From assembly GCA_029204225.1 (NCBI GenBank), contig CM055111.1, positions 45,581,255 to 45,645,254 of the forward strand: 64,000 nucleotides of DNA, given 5' to 3'. The notes below the pieces were generated by a model. That model ran no database searches. It had not been told where the DNA came from and worked only from the letters and a program-made list of their open reading frames with translations. Position numbers and translations under genes: made by a program. The DNA comes from Diphasiastrum complanatum (lineage: Eukaryota > Streptophyta > Lycopodiopsida > Lycopodiales > Lycopodiaceae). Of the stretch, positions 13,970-25,014 are shown piece by piece; positions within the stretch are counted from its first letter, which is position 1, and each line of letters opens with the position of its first letter.

Positions 13970-13982
13970 GGCTTTGATACCA
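13970..13982 (-). other. Primer binding site of A2
   Basis: The minus strand reads TGGTATCAAAGCC, one base from the A1 primer site, and abuts the LTR. Confidence 0.85.
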
Positions 13983-14673
13983 TGTGAAAAGTACAGTACG
14001 AAGGACCATAAATGGATTTTTGAATGATCCACAAGGTGATTGTATGCTTGTTAAACAATCTATCAGAAACTACTCATCAGAAAACAAGATCTAGTTTAGC
14101 AGCTTGATAGGAAACAAGTAGAGACAATCAAAGCATTGATCAAATAGTATAATCCAACTCCACACGTGTGGAAATAAGGTTGTAGTACGGCCTGTGGACA
14201 GTGTTTACAAAGTGCCAAAGCTGGGTTTCATTGGAAATCAAGAGTAATCACCATACAATGAGAGGAAACCCGAGTTTCTCCTTGAGGCTCCAAAAAGTTT
14301 CTATCTTCTCACTATGGAGAATGGGAATACATAGTAAAACACACTTCCTTTGCTAAGTTAGGTGAAAATCCAGCATGTAATAAGGAAGTAGACTCCACTT
14401 TCTTGCCCTAATGTGAAAACCCTAGCCTAGATCCAAGAGTCATGCTTGGTAGGTGCATGGTAGGTACAAATCTCATCATAAATCATGGTCTAGATCCTAC
14501 AAAGTAGGAATCACTACCAAATGGACACAACCACTCCTCTTGACTCGTGGTAACCTACTTTAGGTGTGTATGTACAAGTGGCACTTTGGCAATTCAAGTA
14601 ACCAACAAACAATATTGACAAAATGTACAATATTCTACATGGCTAGATTTGCCAATGCAGGCAATTTTTCACA
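13983..14673 (-). repeat. 5' LTR of Copia A2 (A family)
   Basis: This 691-bp reverse complement of the A1 LTRs has the same TGTGAAAA/TTTTCACA ends. It carries CACACGTGTG at 14161-14170. Another copy of the palindrome is at 13811-13820 in the leader. Confidence 0.93.
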
Positions 14674-15195
14674 AGTAAATGCTCCCACATGGCAAGTGGA
14701 TGTTCACACGTGTGTATAGAGTTCTAAAAGAGAAGAGTTGAACATTTTCCTTACATCCTATTTTGTAGGGAATATTTCTATATTCTAGGAGACTAGCTCT
14801 TTGGATTTTAGCCATATTCTAGAAGGTCAACTTTGGATAAGGATCAAGGATGGATCAAATGGATAATGAGATTGATGAGACTTTAGCATTCTACACTTTT
14901 GTGAGATTTCTAGTCAATAGAATTGTGATTTTATTGAATGATTGCTATCAAGAACCTATGTACTTATTCTTTCAGGTGCAGGCCGTACAATGGACAATAC
15001 TCCACATGTGTGAGGCCACCTTTACTTGTTTATGAAGATTTGATCCATTGCTCTTGCTTAAAGCTAAGTGTAGTGAATCTAGATCAAGATCTAAAGTGTA
15101 GAACTTAATAGATCCATTGATTCAGCAACCAATAACTCTCTATGATTGTTAAGTACAATCATTAATGTCCTAAAACTAAAATTTTATCAATGCAT
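14674..15195 (-). repeat. Unclassified repeat E, copy 1
   Basis: The stretch is a reverse-complement relative of 21366-21990, sharing long runs with small indels; copy 2 has about 110 bp extra internally. It carries CACACGTGTG at 14705-14714 and CCACATGTGTG near 15003. There is no convincing open frame and no clear TG...CA ends, so it may be an LTR portion or another interspersed repeat. Confidence 0.7.
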
Positions 15196-15229
15196 GCAAT
15201 GGAATACTACCTATTCCTTCAATTCTACA

Positions 15230-15919
15230 CTCTACATCATTAGTAGTATAGATTGATCATTTTGCACCTAGATATGGCATGAGAGTAGTGAAAGAGTTTC
15301 TAAAACTAGGCATATGGGAACTAGCCCCACTATCTATCCACCAGTCTTCTCCATTCTTAAAAGGAAAAGATGAAAAAGTAGACATCATTAATGAATCCTC
15401 TCTTTCACTCTCAACACCCTCACACTCATCCTCATTAGTAAGGTTAGCTTGCTTAGATTGGTTCTTCTTCTTGAAACAATTTGATGCATAGTGTCCTTTC
15501 TTGCCATAGAAAAAACACTTGATCTTTCACAGCTTCTTCTTGCCATTGGATGTTGCAGCTTGTGAGGACTGATCTTTACCACCTTATTTGGCTTTGTCCT
15601 TCCCTTGCCTCTTGACTTGTCTCTGATGAAGAGAGTTTTGTCATCTCCACCATCTTTCAAAGAATGTCTATTGATCCTCAGCATCTCGTTCTAAATGAAG
15701 GGCTATTCTGGTTCTTTTGTGAAATGCTGCAGCTTCATTAGGTGCAGCAAGTTCTTCTTCAGCTCCACTCACAATGTCCATTACATCCTCTAGAATCAAT
15801 AATGATTCCATTCTAATCTTCCACATTGCATAGTTGGAAGATGTTAATCTCTTATTGTGCTCCAAGAAATGTGAACCAGATGAAGACATCATCTCTATGA
15901 GAAATTCTAGTAATGACAA
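15230..15919 (-). pseudogene. gag: Fossil gag and protease start of Copia F1
   Basis: The gag N-terminus has S-G-S-H-F-L-E-H, then L-T-S-S-N-Y-A-M-W-K-I-R-M-E-S near 15800-15870, close to A1 and C1 gag. A degraded zinc-knuckle region and basic stretch lie near 15470-15600. A W-W-I-D-S-G-A-S-S-H motif for the protease lies near 15320-15345. Nothing further of pol is attached. Confidence 0.8.
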
Positions 15920-16651
15920 AGATGGAGTTGAAAGATGTTGCTTGCTATCTCAACCTAGGATCTAACACTTATGATGTTGATCCAACCTATGAAATCTAGC
16001 AACAGATTGGAAGAACAAACTCTCAACACAGAAAATCAATTTATTTTGAATTTGGATCTTGTTTTAATCACAAAAATGAAGCACATGCAAGTAAGAAGTC
16101 TATCTCTCCCACGAGTTTCAAAGAACTGAAAAACTCTCTAGGAACTTACTTTCAACTCAAATACAATAATTTGTGTGAAATGAAAAGTCTAAGACCTCAA
16201 AACGCTCACTTGTATCCAATTCTACTTGATTGACAGTGAAATTGATGAAATTGATGAAAGGAACTGATGTGTGCTCACTTTGGCATATCCCACTACTTGA
16301 GTGCTCTCTCAAACTCTCTAATTGTCTAAAACTCTTCTAAAAGCGAATCAAATTGATTTAGAAACTCGAGCAACACATTATACTCTTCAATACCTATCCA
16401 ACAAGCTATAGAACATCAAATTTGGATCAATCCTTGAGAAGTAGCACTCAAATAATGAGGGCTGATTTCACATGTGTGAGCTCTCTGTCTGTATAGAGCT
16501 CTACTGGAGCAAATTAGGCTCGTTTTGATCCACTTATGATCCACAGATAGCTTGTTTCTCAGCAAGTTTGAATCCCTCTCCCAAATCCGAGTTACTGCAA
16601 GCAAAATCATTGTTGTTCTGATGTATACACCCTCACCTCTTCAAAGCATGA
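15920..16651 (-). other. Leader of Copia F1
   Basis: This non-coding stretch between gag and primer site is repeated with modest divergence at about 19861-20493 in F2. It carries a CACATGTGTG variant of the recurring palindrome near 16470. Confidence 0.75.
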
Positions 16652-16664
16652 AGCTCTGATATCA
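16652..16664 (-). other. Primer binding site of F1
   Basis: The minus strand reads TGATATCAGAGCT, one change from the standard iMet-type site, abutting the LTR. Confidence 0.85.
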
Positions 16665-17385
16665 TGTGAAGTTTTTAGCATGTGTGAACTTCACCACACA
16701 CCCTACAGGATCTTATTGAGGTGTTGTGATTGCACAAGATTGATCAGAGAACAGTATACTTGAAAAATATATGGCAAGAGCACAATGGCATACATCTAAC
16801 TGAAAAATCTAACTTCTTACTATGAGAATTGAATGTCAGAAATAATTCTAAGTGCTCACTATGGAAAAAACAAGCTGCTCTAGGGTAGAGAGAGAAAATC
16901 AAGGATAGAAAACTCGGGTAGAGAGAGAATGAGTCCAAACACCAAAATCTCATTATTCACAATATGGCAAAACATGCCAAGATTTCCCTACATGAAAGAG
17001 ACTTGAAATCCTATAGTGGAGTTGCATGGAAAGTCCACTTAATTGAGTTAACCCACCTACCAGAGATCCACATGTGTAACTACATGCATGGATATTGCAT
17101 GTCAACTCATAATATTGCCTAGACATGTGTAGATTATAGAAACCACTTTGCATGTTGCATGCACTGATTGCATGTGGCTTGCATGCATACAAAAAGACAT
17201 TGCATGCTATCTAAACTTTTGCATGTCATCAAATTTGAATCTACCTAACTCAAACTCAACCTATTCTAGAAGGTTATGTGCTCAATTCACATATCTTTTA
17301 TGTACAACATAGATTACAATGGAAATAACCATGGACATGGCCCCAAAACTCGAGATAGGAAGATAATATTTTACTAATCTTCACA
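16665..17385 (-). repeat. 5' LTR of Copia F1
   Basis: The ends are TGTGAAG and CTTCACA, an inverted repeat of 7 bp. It matches 20507-21236 over its length. Pieces of the same LTR family occur at 38319-38655 and 39884-39981. Confidence 0.9.
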
Positions 17386-18545
17386 AATCTCCACTAATTT
17401 GTATCAAAAGTGGGGCTTACAGGGATTGAAGCCAGCAATATTTGCCATCAAGCTAGCAGATCAATCCTATGTAAAGCCAAAGAGTGTAGTCAACGCTGTA
17501 AAAATAGCAGGCATGCAGTTTGTGATCACTTTTGTAGTGATGGACATACCTAAGTCCCCTACCGCATAGTGTGTTTTATTGGGAAGACCATGGTTGAGGA
17601 CTGCACAAGTAGTTCTCAACTAGGGTACAAGGAAACTCACCTTTGAAAATAGAGAGTAGGTTGTAAAGGTCGATCCAACCACATGGCCGGTGAAACATGT
17701 TGCACCCAAGGCTGATGACGGATCATCCACGACAAACCATACGATCGATTGTCCAAGGCAAGCCAAGGGGTGTCACTATGATTTGGAGACAGATCTCGTG
17801 ATATGGATGGATGCATTGGCAACGATTGACTGCCAAGCATGTCAATCTGAATCGGATCCTGAACCCAGCACATCTTCACCCAAACACCCACACAATTCAA
17901 AAGACTACGATCATTGTTGGTGGAATACAAGGATTGTTTTGCATGAAATTACAATGATTTTAAGGGTATCCCACCAATAGTAGTTCTAGATGGAGCAATC
18001 CCCAGGGTGAGCCGTTATTATCGCTGCAACCCGAACTACACGAAGTTGATCAAGCAAGAGTTGCAGAAACTACTAGATGCCGATTTCATCTATGAAATTG
18101 AGCACACGGAGTGGGTGTCACCTATAGTTATAGTACCCAAGAAGAAATGTGAATCTATGTAAATCTGAAGGCACTAAACACAGTCACCAAAAAGAACCAT
18201 TTTTTCTTACCATTTACGGAAAGTGTCCTGGACAGAGTAGCTGGAGCATAAGCCTACAGTTTCCCGGAGGGCTTAATTGGTTACAATCAGGTGAAGATAG
18301 TGCCTCAAGATCAGCACAAGACAACATTCGCCACTAAATGGGGGACTTATGCCTATAAGGTGATGCCATTTGGACTTTGTAATGCCCCAAGCACTTTTCA
18401 AAGAGTTATGCAGGTGGCCTTCAAAGAATATTTGCAAAAAAAATTGGAGATTTTCTTGGATGATCTGTGCATGCATGGACCTAATGCTAACCTAGAGAAA
18501 GTGCTACAAAAATGTCGCAAATTCCAGATCTCCTTGAACCCAGAA
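17386..18545 (+). mobile_element. Ty3/Gypsy pol fragment (protease to RT)
   Basis: The plus strand has a protease-end motif V-L-L-G-R-P-W-L near 17570-17595. RT motifs follow from about 17960: S-P-I-V-I-V-P-K-K near 18120, then V-M-P-F-G-L-C-N-A-P-S-T-F-Q-R near 18360-18405 and the catalytic I-F-L-D-D near 18450. These are Gypsy, not Copia, signatures. It is a broken fragment with no LTRs. It passes directly into a Copia fragment at about 18546. Confidence 0.8.
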
Positions 18546-19490
18546 GAGATTTATATGGATCAACCTATTGGGTTCATCCAAGACAAGACTAAAGTCTGCT
18601 TGCTCTTCAAAAGTCTACATGGACTAAAGCAAGCTCCAAGATCGTGATATTCTCGACTTAACACATTTCTTGATTCACTAGGATTTAATCTTAGTAACTA
18701 TGATCCTTCCTTGTATGTCAAGTTTTATGATAGAGATATTGTCATTCTTCTCATTTATGTTGATGATATTATCCTGACAGGAAGTTATATCAAGTTAGTT
18801 GAAGAAACCAAAATTGCACTTGGAAAAGAATTCAAGATGCAAGAGCTTGGAAAAATTCATTACATATTAGGATTAGAGATTGACTTCCATAATGAGAAAG
18901 CTTTTGTATATCAATCCAAGTATGCTCTTTCAATGTTAAAAAAGTTCAATATGCTAGATTGTAATCCTACGGAGCAAATTATGAAAGACCCTAACAAAGG
19001 TGATGAAAGATCCTTCGTGGACATCACTCTGTTTAGGAGTCTTATAGTCTCCTTAATATGGCTCACCATAACCAGGCCTGATGTAAGTTTTAGTATTTAT
19101 AATTTGAGCCAAGCTATGCAAAATCCTACTATTCATCATCGAAAAATGGCCAAAAGAGTACCTAGGTACATGTCTTCAACCTATGATTATGGTTTGTTAT
19201 ATAAAAGTGAAGATCTTTCTATAGTTGGCTATTTTGACTCGGATTTTGCAAGTGAAAAAGTAGATTGGAAATCTACAAGTGCATATGTCATATATCTTGG
19301 AGGAAATTTGATATCTTGGCTTTCCAAAAAGCAAGATACTATATCACTCTCATCTTGTGAAGCTGAATATAAGACACTTACTACTACAACAAAAGAAGTG
19401 CTTTGGATCAAGAGGTTGCTAGTGGAGCTAAAGATAATCAAGGAAGATAATCTACCTTTGATTATGTGTGACAATATTTCAGCACAAGTT
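18546..19490 (+). mobile_element. Copia RT/RNase H fragment
   Basis: The plus strand encodes the second half of a Copia RT (I-Y-M-D-Q-P-I-G-F near 18550, L-H-G-L-K-Q-A-P-R near 18620, I-Y-V-D-D-I near 18755) and RNase H (D-S-D-F-A near 19230, S-S-C-E-A-E-Y near 19350) ending in the M-C-D-N segment. It is relatively well kept, with about two breaks. The left neighbour is Gypsy RT and the right neighbour is minus-strand Copia gag, so both ends are abrupt joins. Confidence 0.85.
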
Positions 19491-20493
19491 TCATACTCAT
19501 CTCTAAGTCTATTAAGGACTACTTGAACAAGTTCAATGTTCTTAAGAGCATCTCCAATACCAGCTAACTCTTGATGAAGATCCTTTACTCTCATTACATA
19601 TGATGAAGCACTCTCATCTACTCTCTAATAACTTAGAAAGGCTTGGTTTCTAAGTGCAAGCAATCTAGAAGTATTCATGATTTCATAGATTGTTTTTAGG
19701 GTATCCGAAGCACCAGGTTCTTCTTCAGCTCCACTCACAATATCTATTACATCTTGTAGAATCAATATTGATTCCATCCACATTGGATAATTGGAAGATG
19801 TTAATCTCTCACTATGCTCCAAGAAATGTGAACCAGATGAAAACATCTTCTCTATGAGAAATTCTAGTAATGACTAAAAATGGAGTTGAAAGGATGTTGG
19901 TTGCTATCTCAATCTAGGATCTAACACTGATGTTGATCCAACCTATGGAATCTAGCAACAGATGTGAGAACAAATTCTCAACACAATAAATCAATCTATC
20001 TTGAATTTGGATCTTGCTTCAGTCACAAAAAAAAAAGGACATGCAAGTAAGAAGTCTATCTCTCCCACAAGTTTCAAAGAACTGAAAAACTCTCTAGGAA
20101 CTTACTTTCATCTCAAACACAGTAATTTGTGTGAAATGAAAAGTCTAAGGCCTCAAAACACTCACTTCTATCCATTGCCTAAAACTCTTCTAAAAACAAA
20201 TCAATTTGATTTAAAAACATGAGCAACACATTTTACTCTTCAATACCTATCCAACAAGCTATAGAACATCAAATTTGGATCAAATCTAGAGAAGTAGCAC
20301 TCAATTAATGAGGGCTGATTTCACACGTGTGAGCTCTCTGTCTATACAGGGCTCTGCTGGAGCAGACCAGGCTCATTTTGATCCACAGATAGCTTGTTTC
20401 TCAGCAAGTTTGAATCCCTCTCCCAAATCCAAGTTACTACAAGCAAAAGCCCTGTTGTTCTGATGTATACACCCTCACCTCTTCAAAGCATGA

Positions 20494-20506
20494 AGCTCTG
20501 ATACCA
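20494..20506 (-). other. Primer binding site of F2
   Basis: The minus strand reads TGGTATCAGAGCT, an intact iMet-type site abutting the LTR. Confidence 0.9.
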
Positions 20507-21236
20507 TGTGAAGTTTTTAGCTCGTGTGAACTTCACCACACACCGTACAAGATCTTACTGAGGTGTTGTGATTGCACAAGATTGATCAGAGAACAATATA
20601 CTTGAAAAATCTATGGCAAGAGCACAATGGCATACATCTGATGAAAAAATCTAACTTCTCATTATGAGAATTGACTGTCAGAAATAATTCTAAGTGCTCA
20701 GTATGGGAAAAATAGCCTGCTCTTGGATAGAGAGAGAAAATTAATGAAAGAGAACTCGGGTAGAGAGAGAATGAGTCCAAATTACCAAAATCTCATGATT
20801 CACAATATGGCAAAACATGCCAAGCTTTCCCTACATGAGAGAGACTCGAATTCCTACAGTGGAGTTGCATGGAAAGTCCACTTAATTGAACTAATTCACC
20901 TATCAGAGATCCACATGTGTAACCACATGCATGGATGTTGCATGTACTGCATGTCAACTCATAAAATTGCCTAGACATGTGTAGATCACAGAAACCACTT
21001 CGCATGTTGCATGCACTAATTGCATGTGGCTTTCATGCATACAGTATGACATTGCATGCTATCTAAACTTCTGCATGTCATCAAAATTGAATCTACCTAA
21101 CTCAAATCCGACCTATACTAGAAGGTTATGTGCTCAATTCACATACCTTTTATGTACAACATGAAATACAATGGAAATAACCATGGACATGGCCCCAAAC
21201 TCAAGACAAGAAGATAATATTTTAATAATCTTCACA
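20507..21236 (-). repeat. 5' LTR of Copia F2
   Basis: The ends TGTGAAG/CTTCACA match those of F1. The interior carries the same short motifs as F1 near 20725-20775. The leader next to it has CACACGTGTG at 20322-20331. Confidence 0.9.
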
Positions 21237-21262
21237 ACACTTGCTTCGCCGCATAGCTTTCT

Positions 21263-21299
<37 letters not shown>

Positions 21300-21365
21300 C
21301 TCTCTCTCTCTCTATTCTCTCTCCTCTCTCTCTCTCTCTCATTTTTCTTCTCTCTCAACATTTTT
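21237..21365 (+). repeat. Gypsy N-type leader scrap with (CT)n
   Basis: The start (CTTCGCCGCATAGCTTTCTT) matches the leader just after the tRNA-Asp primer site at 22971-23000. A broken (CT)n tract follows at 21265-21355. It lies between the F2 LTR and repeat E copy 2. Confidence 0.6.
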
Positions 21366-21990
21366 TTTTTGATAAATTTTATAGTCTTTAGGACAATAAT
21401 GATTGTACTTTACAATCATAGAGAGTTATTGGTTGCTTAATCAATGGATCTATCAAGTTCTACACATTAGATCTTGATCTAGATTCACTACACTTGGATT
21501 TAAGCAAGAGCAATGGATCAACACATCATTAATTAGTGAGAGCGGCCTCACACATGTGGAGTACTGTCTACAGTATGGCCTGCACCTGAAACAACAAGTA
21601 CAATTATCCTAGATAGCAATCATTCATAGAAATCACAAGACAAATGACTAGAATCTCACAAAAGTGTAGAATGCAAAAGTCTCATCAATCTTCTTAGCAA
21701 AATGATGATCCTTTTATGGATCAAGTACATCCATGAGTCTGGTACAGTCCAGCAGGTCTTCACACGTGTGAAGAGTGCCACATCACTCAGATCTATCCAT
21801 TTGATTCATCCTTGATCCTTATCCAATAGTTGACCTTCTAGAATATGGCTAAAATCCAAAAAGCTAGTCTCCTAGAATATAGGAATATTCCCTACAAAAT
21901 AGGATCTAAGGAAAATGGTCAACTCTTATCTTCTAGTACTCTATACACACGTGTGAACATCCACTTGCCATGTGGGAGCATTTACTCATC
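21366..21990 (+). repeat. Unclassified repeat E, copy 2
   Basis: This is the inverted relative of 14674-15195. It carries CACACGTGTG at 21761-21770 and 21946-21955. No coding signal was recognised, and nothing is recognised in the roughly 90 bp after it. Confidence 0.7.
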
Positions 21991-22082
21991 CACATGCAAG
22001 GAAAAACTAATTTCTAGGTGACTAGTCAACTTGACTAAAAAACTAGTCATATCATGTTCACACTAACTAGATTGATACAAAA

Positions 22083-22556
22083 TCAATTTAGATATATACA
22101 AGCATAAAAAGTACATCCTTTCACGTGCTTTGTACTTGTTGAGTTGCCCATCAGCTCCATATTTGATCTTGTATATCCATTTGCAAGTGATAGCCATCTT
22201 ACCATCATGAGCTCAACCAAGTTCCACGTCCTATTTTTCGATATAACTTCCATTTTTGTTTCCATAGCTTCACGCCACTTTATCAAAAGTTTTTGGTTCT
22301 TGAGCCTTGAGCATAGAACCCATTAGGGCTAGATTCATCTCTAGTCTTGCAGGAGGTTTTCGATTTTTACTTGATCTTCTAAACTCTCCCTGCTCACTTG
22401 ATTCGGGAGTATCTCCCTTATTAGCATCACTTGTTACTGACAAGTACCACTTAGGCACTCTCCTAGGAATCTCATTATTAACCCTATCCTTTTCCATTGG
22501 CTCTTCCATATCGACACCAACTTCTTCCTTCACTTGCACTTTAGCTTTCTCCTTCC
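22083..22556 (-). mobile_element. Copia RT N-terminal fragment
   Basis: The minus strand has an R-R-S-S-K-N-R-K-P-P linker, then W-R-E-A-M-E-T-K-M and T-W-N-L-V-E motifs that open the Copia RT domain. It stops at repeat-like DNA on the low side and at the N-type LTR tail on the high side. It is broken. Confidence 0.75.
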
Positions 22557-22618
22557 TTGGTTGGGACCCAATAGTTTGGGGAAGGTGCTTGGGCCTCCCA
22601 AGCCTTTCCTAACCAAGG

Positions 22619-22684
<66 letters not shown>

Positions 22685-22742
22685 GTTGGGATAGAATAGC
22701 TTTGGGTAGGTGCTCAAGCCCCCAAGGCCTTTCTCAACCTAG

Positions 22743-22782
<40 letters not shown>

Positions 22783-22949
22783 TCTCTCTCTAAGTAGCGA
22801 CCGATTAGTTTGGGGAACGTGCTCGGGCCTCCCAAACCTCTCGCTATTTGGGCTTTCTTTCTCTCTCTCCCTCCTCTTTGTGCTATGCAGGTTGAGACGA
22901 AGTTGACGCTCCTAGTATTCAGACCCTATGCTACAAAGATGACACAACA
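22557..22949 (+). repeat. Gypsy N-type LTR tail with (CT)n/spacer array
   Basis: A spacer of about 60 bp (core TTTGGG-AGGTGCT--GCC-CCCAA-CCT) occurs three times, at about 22557-22620, 22683-22746 and 22797-22855. After it come (CT)n tracts at 22621-22682 and 22747-22791 and a CT-rich run near 22855-22875. The tail then runs to GACACAACA directly before a tRNA-Asp primer site, so the array lies inside the 3' end of an LTR. A reverse-oriented relative is at 59304-59850. Confidence 0.7.
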
Positions 22950-22950
22950 G

Positions 22951-22967
22951 TGGCGCCGTTGCCGGGG
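22951..22967 (+). other. tRNA-Asp primer binding site (Gypsy)
   Basis: TGGCGCCGTTGCCGGGG is exactly complementary to the conserved 3' end of plant tRNA-Asp, a primer used by several plant Gypsy lineages such as Athila. Confidence 0.9.
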
Positions 22968-23545
22968 AGCGCCACACACTCGCCTCGCCACATAGCTTTT
23001 CTTGCACTCTCTTCTTCTCGTTTTCTCTTTTCTTCTTCGTCACCACTCTTGCACCTATGGTGACCCTTCCACCTTGAATGTACTATAAAAGAAAAATCTT
23101 GGTACCACCGGGTTATGAAACAAGTGATGAAGAGGACAATCTGGCAAAAGTCCCAAAGTACGCAAAGATACCCTCAGGCAAACAAGTACAACAATCACAG
23201 AAGACAGAGATGGTAGAATCCATCATGCCAATGGTAACTGAGAAAGTCAAAAAATTGGCATCCGACAAAGTCCAACAGATTTTACCAAGTCTCTTGGTGC
23301 AATCATTGTAAAGAATTCTTAGTGATGAATTACAAAGGGTACTAGCGTCAACAGGGCAACTTGAAGGCAATTCAACACAAGATCCGAGGAAAACCATCAC
23401 GCAGCCTTCAACGAGGAAGTGCAATGACCAAGGGAAGACTAAAATTGATGATTGTCCCTCAACGAGCAAGATTCAACCAAAGTCTCATTGTTCCATAATG
23501 CAGGAGCCCAAACCAACGCCAAATCTGGGTATATCCATTCTTCAA
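22968..23545 (+). mobile_element. Gypsy N leader and gag start fragment
   Basis: A CT-rich leader follows the primer site. A short frame from about 23078 then has P-P-G-Y-E-T-S-D-E-E-D and a charged, helix-prone stretch (V-T-E-K-V-K-K-L-A-S-D-K-V-Q), consistent with a gag N-terminus but not diagnostic. The fragment ends where minus-strand Copia G begins, near 23545. It is a broken fragment. Confidence 0.55.
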
Positions 23546-25000
23546 AGGCCCCCAATCCAACAACTAGATTACTTTTTTTAAGGATTTGCAAGCTTTGAGC
23601 ACTAATATGACCAAACCTTTGATGCCAAAGATTACTTCGACTATCAACAGTGCTTACCATAGCTTGAGTAAAAGATCTGGCATTCGATTTGTAGAGTCAA
23701 TTTTCGTTGATTCTAACTCCTGTAGCAATCACTTTGTAGTGATTTTTGATGTCTTTGACAAGACATTTGTCACTGTCAAACTCAACCTTGAGTTGTTGAT
23801 CAACCATCGTCCCAACAAATAGTAGATTGTTAGCTAAGCCAGGTACATATTGCACATTGCTTATCTGCTTTATCTTCCCACTGGCTAACTTCACTAGTAC
23901 CACTCCAACTCCTTTAACAGATAGCAATTTGCCATCAGCTTGTCCAACTTCATCACCATTGTCAGTTTCCTTGAGTTCTGAAAACCACTCTTTCCTTGAA
24001 GTCATGTGCTTGGATGCACCACTATCAATGTACCAGGTATTCTGGGCTTCATCACTTGTCATTAATGTTGTAATGAACAATTTTGAACTCTCACCTATAT
24101 CATCTTCATATTGATCATCATCGTATTGATGTTGATCAGTATAATTGTCTTCATAATAATATTCATCAAATTGATGTTGATCAGCATAATTTCCCGCTTG
24201 CCATTTGTCTTTTCTTAGTTTCATCTTCTTCAATTTCTTGAAGCATTCACGCTTCTAGTGGCCAGGTTTGTTGCAATACCTACAACTTTTAGGTTTATTT
24301 TGTCTTGAATAGCCACGTCCTTGACCTCGATCTTGATTCTAATTGCCTCGATTCGGACTATCATTGACTTGCTCATGAAATTGTTAAAATGATCCCTAGC
24401 TTGAGTTTCTTTCTCTCGATTGATACCTTCCACAGCCAAATCTTCCACCTCCTCTAACTGCAAGAGCTTAATCATAGTCCCTGTTATGGTGATTCAAGTT
24501 CTCTTGAAATTGCTCTTCCTGTAAAAGCAATCCACCTAGTTCTTCATAGGTTGAAAGATTTTCTCTTGTGGCTATACTTGTCACAAACATCTGATGTGAC
24601 TCACTCAGACCATTCAATGTCAATTGCACGATCTCACAATCTCGTACTCACTCTCCAACTACTGCTAATTGTTCACGGATCTCTTTGATCTTCAGTATGT
24701 GATCGGCAATAGTTGCACCATCATCCACCCGCAATGTATGCAACTTCATCTTTAGAAATAGTATTCGAGATGTATTTGTCGTTTCAAACAGTGTCTTCAA
24801 TGTATCTCACATTTCTTTCGGTTCTTTTGAATATGAAATATAGGGAATAATTGCATCTCTAACTGATAGGTTGATGACATTATGGGCTTTCCGTTTTCTC
24901 TAATCAAATGCCCGCTGATCTTCTTCAATCATTGGCCTTGTCTCTTCACCTGTCACGATCTCTTATAGATCACAAAATTTATCACACCACAGAACTGTAT
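23546..25000 (-). pseudogene. Fossil gag-protease of Copia G
   Basis: On the minus strand gag has T-L-N-G-L-S-E-S-H and E-L-G-G-L-L-L-Q-E-E motifs (about 24480-24640). A degraded zinc knuckle (C-R-Y-C-N-K-P-G-H) lies near 24240-24290. The protease has W-Y-I-D-S-G-A-S-K-H-M near 24005-24040 and V-Q-Y-V-P-G-L-A-N-N-L near 23830-23860. A pre-integrase L-W-H-Q-R-F-G-H-I-S motif lies near 23600-23630. It ends against the Gypsy N fragment. Several breaks are present. Confidence 0.8.
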
Positions 25001-25014
25001 ATCCTTTTTTTTTG

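Larger units (their letters stand above)
10489..14673 (-). mobile_element. Copia A2, chimeric fossil with two unlike LTRs
   Basis: The 5' LTR (13983-14673), primer site, leader, gag, protease and integrase match A1 closely in reverse orientation. The 3' side ends in a different purine tract and a different LTR (10489-11100) related to that of element C1. RT and RNase H are not present. The 5-bp flanks (ATCGT low side, AGTAA high side) do not match, so this is not a simple single insertion. Template switching during reverse transcription, or later recombination between elements, would give this arrangement (inference). The copy is broken at several places. Confidence 0.8.
15230..17385 (-). mobile_element. 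Copia F1, 5' part of a fossil element
   Basis: On the minus strand it has a 721-bp LTR (16665-17385), a primer site, a leader of about 730 bp, gag and the start of protease, ending near 15230 against repeat E. A second copy of the same arrangement is at 19491-21236 (F2). Several breaks are present; no 3' LTR was found. Confidence 0.85.
19491..21236 (-). mobile_element. Copia F2, 5' part of a fossil element
   Basis: This is a second F-family copy with a 730-bp LTR (20507-21236), a primer site (20494-20506), a leader and a partial gag (19491-19860). Gag shows S-G-S-H-F-L-E-H and M-R-V-K-D-L-H-Q-E-L motifs. It resembles F1 through the LTR and leader. The LTR side abuts a Gypsy N-type leader (21237 onward). 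It is broken in several places. Confidence 0.85.

Noticed and set aside
10484-14678. Target-site duplication around A2
   Set aside because: Flanks ATCGT and AGTAA do not match, in line with a chimeric or rearranged copy.
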